The position numbers were made by a program, and so were the translations under genes. A stretch of DNA of 64,000 nt from the NCBI RefSeq assembly GCF_033807715.1, contig NC_084591.1, forward strand, positions 50,630,615-50,694,614, read 5' to 3'. Under the pieces are notes generated by a model. It had not been told where the DNA came from, searched no databases, and worked only from the letters and a program-made list of their open reading frames with translations. Source of the stretch: Cololabis saira (taxonomy: Eukaryota; Chordata; Actinopteri; Beloniformes; Belonidae). Below, piece by piece: positions 57,019 through 64,000 of this stretch (the first letter of the stretch is position 1; every line of letters starts with the position of its first letter).

Positions 57019-59122
57019 GTGTATTGAAAGGTACAAACTGTCCTCCTACAATTACGTGCTGTAAGTACCGTATTCCTTGATCTCTCCATTGAACAAAATT
57101 AACCATCTTTTTATCATTTTTCACGATGTCTGGGTTGTTCCATATGGGAGTACGATCACATGGAAATGGTGAAATTTTAGCTACTTTAAGAAATTCCCAC
57201 CAAGCTGATAAAGTTGTGCTAATATTAATGCTTTTGAAACATTGATGACGTTTGATACTTTGACTAATAAATGGTAACTCTGAGATTTCTAGTTCGTTGC
57301 AAAACACTTGCTCTGAGTCCAGCCATTGACTATCTAAAGGATGATCTTTTGACCATTTTACAATATACTGTAATTTATTAGCAAGGAAGTAATACTGAAA
57401 ATTAGGTAGCTCTAAACCTCCATATTCTTTAGATTTTTGCAATGTCTTTAAACTAATACGTGGAGTTTTATTTTTCCACAGAAATTTTGAAACACCTGAG
57501 TCCAACGATTTAAACCAGGAAAGAGGGGGTTTGCAAGGTATCATTGAGAAAAAATAATTTACTTTTGGTAAAACCATCATTTTAATGGTGGCTATTCTAC
57601 CCATGAGTGAAATGGGGAGAGAGCTCCATCTGGAAAGATCATCTTCTATTTTCTTTATAAGCTGAACATAATTTAATTTTATTAACTCTGACAGCCTAGG
57701 GGAGATGTTTATGCCTAAATATCTAATGTTCCCTGATTGTAATTGAGTATTGGTTATATTCCTAAAATTGCAGTTAACACACAAAACAGTGGATTTAGAC
57801 CAATTCATAGAATAGTCAGACAGAGATGAAAATCCCTCTATAAGTGCGATTGTCTGTGATAGTGAAGATCGTGAGTTCTGGAGGAAGAGGAGTACGTCAT
57901 CCGCATAAAGACTTATTTTGTGCTCTACTATTTTGCATTGTATACCTTTAATATTTTGATTTTGTCTAATAGCTGCTGCTAAAGGTTCGATAAATATTGC
58001 AAATAATGAGGGAGATAGAGGGCAACCCTGTCTAGTGCCTCTTTGCAAGTTAAAACTTGTAGAGATTTGATCATTTGTCCTTACACGTGCCTTGGGAGAG
58101 CTGTATAATATTTTTATCCAGTCAATGAAAGATTCACCAAATCCAAATTTATGTAAGGTTGCCAATAGAAACTTTCAATTTACCTTATCAAATGCTTTTT
58201 CCGCGTCTAAGGATATAATAGTAGTTTCCTGTTTATTGATACTGGAATAGTCTATAATATTTAATAATCTGCGAATATTAGTAGACGAATGTCTACCTTT
58301 AATGAAGCCTGTTTGATACGGATGTATAATAGAAGGGGTGACTCTTTTCAGACGTTCAGTAAGGGCCTTGCTAATTATTTTAAGGTCTACATTTATCAAT
58401 GAAATTGGGCGGTAGCTCGATGGGAGCAAGGGATCTTTGTCCGGTTTTAATAAAAGACTAATATTAGCAGAGTTCATATTTAAGGGTAAGCTTTTATTCT
58501 CCCTAATATTTAGAATCATTTTATGAAATGTTGGTGCTAATATGCTCCAGAATTCCTTATAAAATTCAGCTGGGAAACCATCTGGGCCCGGAGCTTTATT
58601 TTTGGGCATATGTTGAAGAGCTTCATGAAGTTCTCCTATTGAGAGCGATGAATCTAAATTCGTAACCTGTTCCTGATGTAACTTTGGCAGGTTCATTTCT
58701 CCAAGAAACTCATTAATGGATTGATCAGATGGTTCAATTTGTGACGAGTATAATTTATAGTAAAAGTCTCTAAAGACTGAATTTATTAAACAGGGATCAT
58801 GTGTAACTTCCCCTGACTGGTCCTTAATCGATGTTATGGTTGTTTTTTCTTTGTTTACTTTGAATTGATTGGCTAAATATTTTCCCGATCTGTTAGCATG
58901 CGCAAAGTTTTCCAGGCGAAGCCTTTGTACTAGAAACTGCGTTTTTGCGTCAATAATTTTATTTAATTCTATTTTAGTTTTCCTTATTTTGTTAAGGATA
59001 AGTTCATCTGCAGAGGTCTGGAAGGCCTCCTCTAGCGTCTTTATTTCACCTTCTAATTCTTTTGTTTTTAAGTTGTCTTTTCTTTTCTTATTTGAGGAAA
59101 AGGAAATTATTTTGCCTCGCAT
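57019..59122 (-). pseudogene. L1 ORF2, reverse transcriptase
   Basis: The frame runs 59122 to 57019 with one internal stop. Motifs: MPKNKAPGPDGFPAEFYKEF, SYRPISLINVDLKIISKAL, YQTGFIKGRHSSTNIRRLL, TTIISLDAEKAFDKVN, then TGA at 58177-58175, then LATLHKFGFGESFIDW, QRGTRQGCPLSPSLFAIFIE, ISLYADDVLLFL and YLGINISPRL. YADD is intact. The stop sits where L1 proteins have Trp after KVN, so a TGG to TGA change is likely. The reading stops at the Harbinger border in FNTL. Confidence 0.9.
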
Positions 59123-59128
59123 TACTGC

Positions 59129-59395
59129 TTACCCTGCTTCCCATAGAACGCCTGCTGATATTTCCGGCTGGTCGTTATTTTGCAAAAAAATATCCCATTC
59201 TTTCTTAAAAAAGTTAGTAAAGTCGGGGTCTTTGAGCAATGATGTATTAAATCTCCAAACTTTGGAGGATGATACGCTCCCCCTCTTCCCTAGAGTGAAA
59301 GAAACAGGTGCGTGATCGCTAATATTGATTGGGTGCAGAGCCGTCTGGGAGATTTGCGAGGCGCTGTGCGAAATGGCTCGGGGGGGCCCTCGCAA
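59129..59395 (-). pseudogene. L1 ORF2, end of the endonuclease domain
   Basis: NISDHAPVSFTLGKRGSVSS includes the SDH motif that closes the APE domain; then KVWRFNTSLLKDPDFTNFF and GVLWEAG, stopped by TAA six bases before ATGCGAGGC. It is in the same frame as the RT part. Before NISDH the sequence switches to unrelated sequence (59340-59395). Confidence 0.8.
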
Positions 59396-59427
59396 AATTT
59401 TGGGTTTTTTTGGGTCGGATCGGGTGT

Positions 59428-59673
59428 CTATATGCGCAATTTTAACTCTCCAATTAGCAAAATACTGGATACCTTCCCCTGCCTCATCATCATTTGACTT
59501 GCCTCGACGGGGGGCCCCACGGCTGCTTGAGACCTGGTCGGATTGGTGATTTTTCTAACAAATGTATCAAACGAGCCTTTCAGAGAGGCATTAAACTCTT
59601 CCATTTTCTTTAGTTTTTTTCTTTTTTCATCCCCTGATGGAAATTTCCTGAATCTGTCTCGTTCTCTCGACAT
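59428..59673 (-). pseudogene. L1 ORF1, N-terminal remnant
   Basis: MSRERDRFRKFPSGDEKRKK and MEEFNASLKGSFDTFVRKIT form a Lys/Arg/Glu-rich start like that of fish L1 ORF1. It is cut after about 80 residues and joined directly to ORF2 endonuclease sequence, so several kb are deleted. Confidence 0.6.
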
Positions 59674-59690
59674 TGTGTGACAGTTTGTTC

Positions 59691-59900
59691 CAACTCCACC
59701 CGTCTGGATCAGAGCAGCTTGTGTCTGCGCTTGGTCTGATCAGTTGTGTTGAACAACAGACACGCGCATCATTGCACATATATTTTATTGATATGCACAG
59801 ACTAGTACACATTTAGGTCTGTAATGGAATGTGACTGTTGATATTTATAAGGGAAAAAACGAAAATCTGGCAGTCCGGTTGACTGGCAGATCTACTGTAA
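59691..59900. other. Junction between two LINEs
   Basis: No feature recognised. Confidence 0.4.
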
Positions 59901-61890
59901 ATTGAGAAATGAGGTTACAAAAATTAATAGGAAGAAAAAGAAATGTTATTATCAAACAAGGATTAATGAAATAAAATCTGACAGTAAATTGCTGTGGAAA
60001 ACATTTAACAATGTTCTGGGTAGGGGTTCTATTAGAGCTTCCTCCTTCATTGAGGTGGATGGGGTTTTTATTACTAAGCCATATGACATAGCTCAATACT
60101 TTAACAACTTCTTCACCAGTAAAGTAGACAGTTTAAGAAATGACATGTCCTATAGTGATGTGCACTGTGTTTCCAATATATCAAACAAAACCATGAAGAA
60201 TAAGTCCTATATGTTTAGTTTTGAACCCATGACCTCCGAGGTGGTGGAGAAACTGTTACTGTCAATACACAGTGAGAAGTCTGCAGGCCTGGATAACCAG
60301 AGCCTGATGTGTGGTGTGTGTCCACAAATATGGAAGGAAGCGAAAGTTATTCCACTACCAAAAAACTCTAAAATAAACATCACAGGCGTTAACAGCCGAC
60401 CTATTAGTATTCTGCCAGTTCTTGCCAAACTGATGGAAAAATATGTATTTAACCAAATTCAATCTTATTTCTCTGAGAATGCACTAAGCACTGACTTCCA
60501 GCATGCCTATAGAGAAGGGCTTTCAACAAACACAGCATTGACACAGCTAATAGATGACTGTCTAATGAATGTTGATTCTAAGAGAATTGTGGGGTCTGTA
60601 TTGCTAGATTTTTCTGCCGCATTTGACATTATTGATTATAATCTTCTGCTTGAAAAATTCTGGTTTTATGGTATGGTTTTACCTTACCTGCATTGAAGTG
60701 GATAAAAAGCTACTTATCCGGTAGATCACAGAGAGTATACTACAATGGGAGTCTCTCAGATACCAAATATATTTACACTGGAATCCCACAAGGAAGCTGC
60801 CTGGGGCCTTTGCTGTTCACCATATTCACAAATGATATGCCATTGGTCCTAGACAGGGCCAATATAGCCATGTATTCTGATGATACTACTCTGTATATGT
60901 CTGCTACTAATGTTGAAGATCTGTCTGTAGCTCTCAACAAGGAACTACAATACAGTATATATCAGAGTGGGTGGTGAATAATAGGATGGTCCTGAACATC
61001 TCAAAGACCAAATCTATTGTATTTGGATCACAGCATACAAGCCCAAACTGTGTCTGCATCTGAGAGATGTGGAAATTGAGCACGTAGATGAAACAAAATT
61101 ACTTGGGGTCACACTAGACAGTCAATTAACATGGTCCACTCATATTGAAAAGATAACTAAGAAAATGGGAGGGGGATTACCGATGATTAGGACATGTGCT
61201 GAATTTTTAACTCCAGCATCAGCTGTCCAGGTCATACAGGCACTAGTGATATCCCACCTTGACTACTGTCCAGCTGTGTGGTCCAGTGCAGCTAAAAAGG
61301 ACTTGCGTAAATTGCAAATAGTCCAGAATAAAGCAGCTCGCCTTGCTCTTAAATCCACTACTAGATCTAATACACTGTTAAATCACGGGAAGCTGTCATG
61401 GCTGTTTGTGGAGCAGAGATTAGCTTCTAGTTTGGCTGGATTTTTTAGGAACATTTGTTCAAATAAAAAGCCAGAATGCTTATATACAGAAATATTAATT
61501 ACACTAGTGATAGACACAGACATAACACTAGACATGTTGCAATGGGTCGATTCACAATGCCTAAGCCGAGAACTGAGGCAATGAGGAACACAGTCATGTA
61601 CAGGGCAATGACTTTCTGGAACTCTTTGCCAGCATGTATTACAGAAATTAACGATAAAAGGCAGTTTAAGAAACGACTGAAGGACTTTCTTATACACAAT
61701 GAAAATATTGTAATTTAACTTTTAACTTTTTTTATGCTGTAATGAATTGTTCTCTCTTGCAATATTTGTATTTTTATTTTTAATTCAATGTTTTTGTATG
61801 TATTTTGTATGATATTTTGAGGACCCCAGGAAGAATAGCTGTTGCCAAGTGTAACAGCTAATGGGGATCCTAAATAAACTAAACTAAACT
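59901..61890 (+). mobile_element. CR1/L2-group LINE, 5'-truncated, with AACTA tail
   Basis: RT coding in three broken frames, listed next, followed by a 3' end GGGGATCCTAAATAAACTAA and AACTA tandem repeats (61870-61895). The endonuclease is missing. The clade is uncertain among CR1, L2, Rex and Jockey groups. Confidence 0.82.
59902..61718 (+). pseudogene. Reverse transcriptase of the CR1/L2-group LINE
   Basis: Frame 1 (59902-60696): YYQTRINEIKSDSKLLWKTF, SIHSEKSAGLDNQ, VNSRPISILPVLAKLMEKYV, FQHAYREGLSTNTALTQLID, GSVLLDFSAAFDIIDYNLLL. Frame 2 (60693-60977): MKWIKSYLSGRSQRVYYNGS, GIPQGSCLGPLLFTIFTNDM, MYSDDTTLYM. Frame 3 (61069-61584): VDETKLLGVTLDSQLTWSTH, ALVISHLDYCPAVWS; then (61476-61718) HNTRHVAMGRFTMPKPRTEA and MTFWNSLPACITE. 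YSDD replaces the usual YADD. Several frame breaks make it dead. Confidence 0.85.
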
Positions 61891-61892
61891 AA

Positions 61893-62000
61893 ACAGCAGC
61901 AGTAGCAGCACCGCTACGCTCTTTCCCGTTTATCCTGGCCCAAACAAGATGACATTATATAATATTATTATATACCAATATTATAATATTTCGCACACAG
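61893..62000 (-). mobile_element. Fragment of the palindrome-rich MITE
   Basis: AGCAGCAGTAGCAGCACCGC, CGCTCTTTCCCGTTTATCCT and AAACAAGATGACATTATATA are the inverse of 45475-45540 and 46818-46870. Confidence 0.75.
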
Positions 62001-62762
62001 GGCCTCGCAAATCTCCCAGACGGCTCTGACTAGAGCCCTATGCGGGATAGTTTTCTTCATCCCGCTGCATTTCTGATCATTACCGCCCGCTTCCGCAAAA
62101 TTCAGAGAATTCATGCCCGCACGGCGCACAATAATCATGATCATTGTGGAGCTTGATGGATGATTGACAGTTCATAGGCACCTGACCGAAAGTTAGATGC
62201 AAATCCATCATTGTCATCATCCACGAGCTTTTTCGCCTTTCGCGCTGCATCATTTATGATTGAGGTTATAGGAACAAGAATAGGCTATGAGTGGCTCACA
62301 TAATAATACTAATAAATAACATGAAATAAACAAAGTTAACGAATGAAACAAATTAATTTAACAAATGAAAATAGGCTTAATATCTTACCAAGGCGAGTCA
62401 GTTTCGTTCAACACTCCGACTTGCTTTCTCTTCAAATGCTCGTGCATTACCGACGTGCTCCCGGGAAAAGCAAGGTCTGCTTTGCAAACCTTGCAAGTAA
62501 TCTTTTTATTCACCGTATCGAGGCTAAAATGCTCCCAAACTTTTGATGTTTTATTACGCGCAGCTGCTCTACAGGACGCCATCATTTTGTTTTCCCCGCT
62601 ACCGCTCGGCATCGTGCATGCGCGACTCTCGGCAGATTGAAGTGAGACGCCTCACTCCATTGGAAGAACACGTCTGGCGACAATTGTCGACAATGGAATT
62701 CATTGTCGACAATTTTGATTATCGATTTTTGTGGACAACGTTGACGAATCGTTGCAGCCCTA
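62001..62762 (-). mobile_element. BED-finger hAT element, 5' part
   Basis: The terminus at 62762 reads AGGGCTGCAACGATTCG on the minus strand, followed by GTCGACAATTGTCGCC-like sequence. Same family as 8920-9187 and 51944-52290. Only the first coding exon remains; the left end was not identified. Confidence 0.75.
62385..62612 (-). pseudogene. hAT transposase first exon with BED zinc finger
   Basis: Reads VWEHFSLDTVNKKITCKVCK, DLAFPGSTSVMHEHLKRKQV and GVLNETDSP. The CxxC and HxxxxK/H pattern (CKVC ... HEHLKRK) is a BED finger, though the final Cys/His is not classical. CGCCTTG before GTAAGA at about 62392 looks like the natural donor, so the following exon was lost. Confidence 0.75.
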
Positions 62763-63505
62763 TGAAGTATGTGCTTGCACCTGTCAAGCCTTTGTGTGTG
62801 TAACATGATGTAAGCTATTTTAATCCTCTCTTGTGCTTCAAGTAGGACTGTAGATGCAGCCATCCCTCACATCAGTTTACTGACCACGTGAAGGTTTTAT
62901 TCTCTCTGGATTATTGCACCTTCTTTAAATTTCCTGCCCTCATCTGACAGCATTTGTTCAGATAAGTTCATGCCGCTTTCACCTTAAATGATCAGATTTA
63001 GAGCTTTGAAAAGCTGAACTGAAAAAGGTCTTTGTGTTTTTAATAGCAGCTCTTCACAGTTCTGCTACCTTAAGAACTGGGTGAACTATGAACATTGTTA
63101 GTGGAAATGCTTCCGTCACCAAATGCCGTGCCACCCGTAGCAGAATTTTCCTCTTAATGTGATGTAAAAATGGAGCTCCTTGTTGGTGCAAATTTATTTT
63201 TCTCCCTGTGTTTCACTGCTTTCTAAAAGCACATGTAAAGGAGGAGTTCCCAGGGATTCCTTCTGTCAAGTGTTCATTGCATTTGTCACTTTGAAACAAT
63301 TCTCATCTTTTTGTGTGCTCTCTCTGTGGAGTGTAAAAGATCACAAACTGATCCGTTCTGCTTTCTTTTCATGAAATGTATAGGATTGCAGTTTATTTAA
63401 TCAAATCCCCCTGAAACCACAGAGACTCTGGCCATTCTGAAACTTGCATTTAAGATTTATTCATCATATCGCTGTGGTTGAATGAGCATTAAAAACTCTA
63501 TCAGC
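62763..63505. other. No feature seen
   Basis: AT-rich sequence with no exon, TIR or tail that I can support. Confidence 0.45.
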
Positions 63506-63509
63506 TGTG

Positions 63510-64000
63510 TCTTAAACGGCACAGCGGCAGCCGCCGCCGGCTTTCCCATTCATTGTGTATGTGCTGCCGTCGCGCAAGGGCGCAGGTTCTGCCGCCGAGG
63601 TCGGGGGTGCGCAACAGGAGTTTGCACAGCGGCATAGGGCGCAAGTGGCCCCCCGACGCCGGGTTGCCGCCGGGTTGCCGCGGCAGCAAGGGCGCAAGAC
63701 AGCGCAAAACGGCTTTCACCTAGAACGCGGTTTTCGCCGCGCACACCGCCGGGGTGGGTGCAGACTCGGCGCAGAGACGGCGCAAGTGGGCGCAGAGTCG
63801 GCGCAGAGCAGGGAGCAGAGCAGGGCGTGCATGGCGTACATATTTGTTGCAAGTTGCTGCTGCTCGTCTCCTCCTCCTCAGAAGAAGAACTAAAGCCATG
63901 GCTTTTCTTTGAAGCAGGGACGGATGCATTTTGCAAACCGAGCTGTAGCTACTGTACGTCCAAACGAGTGGGAAAACGGCGCCAGACCGGAAAAACTTTT
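63510..64000 (-). mobile_element. GC-rich TE-like end
   Basis: GCACAGCGGCAGCCGCCGCC, GGCTTTCCCATTCATTG and repeated GGCGCAAG/GGCGCAGA motifs give a CpG-dense block. A minus-strand frame from 63929 reads MALVLLLRRRRRAAA, an opening like that of some Harbinger transposases, but it decays quickly. A non-autonomous DNA element cut by the window edge is the best guess. Confidence 0.35.

Overview
The window looks like a piece of a ray-finned (teleost) fish genome. It holds one recognisable host gene, on the minus strand: the 5' half of sf3b3 (splicing factor 3b subunit 3). Introns with consensus splice sites show it is eukaryotic. The transposon mix (PIF-Harbinger, hAT, TTAA-target elements, Tc1/mariner foldbacks, L2- and L1-type LINEs) and the many CA, TA and ATCC microsatellites are typical of teleosts. 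The species cannot be read from the sequence.

Region 1 (1-15,235): sf3b3, transcribed right to left. Eleven coding exons (13,601 down to 1,233) join in phase to about 467 codons, against about 1,217 residues in vertebrate SF3B3. The rest lies left of the window, because only an L1 remnant is found before 1,233. A candidate non-coding exon 1 with a GC-rich promoter-like flank lies near 15,120-15,215. The introns carry repeated copies of two local modules, some with a copy of the exon 7 splice acceptor. The large 4.9-kb intron is filled with transposons, including a TTAA element split by a hAT.

Region 2 (15,236-25,050): microsatellites, MITEs, a degenerate LINE with an ATCC tail, a CpG-rich exon-like block (21,290-21,651), a 10-bp minisatellite, an L2 fragment and a TIR element.

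Region 3 (25,050-36,175): an 11-kb minisatellite of 39/36-bp units with higher-order structure (681-bp and 1,517-bp repeats), ending in a TA microsatellite. Most long ORFs of the window come from this array and are not taken as genes.

Region 4 (37,080-43,990): transposons nested up to four deep (outer TIR element, Harbinger, hAT, palindromic MITE) beside a second Harbinger with a decayed transposase.

Region 5 (44,000-64,000): two copies of a palindrome-rich MITE, two L2 copies tail to tail (one nearly full length with one frame break), a hAT composite, a minus-strand L1 (about 5.4 kb without its insert) split by a Harbinger, a plus-strand CR1/L2-type LINE, a BED-finger hAT, and a GC-rich TE-like end.

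No tRNA, rRNA or CRISPR was seen. Nothing here amounts to a new multi-gene system. The notable items are the higher-order minisatellite, the transposon nests with readable target-site duplications, and the intronic modules with decoy splice acceptors.
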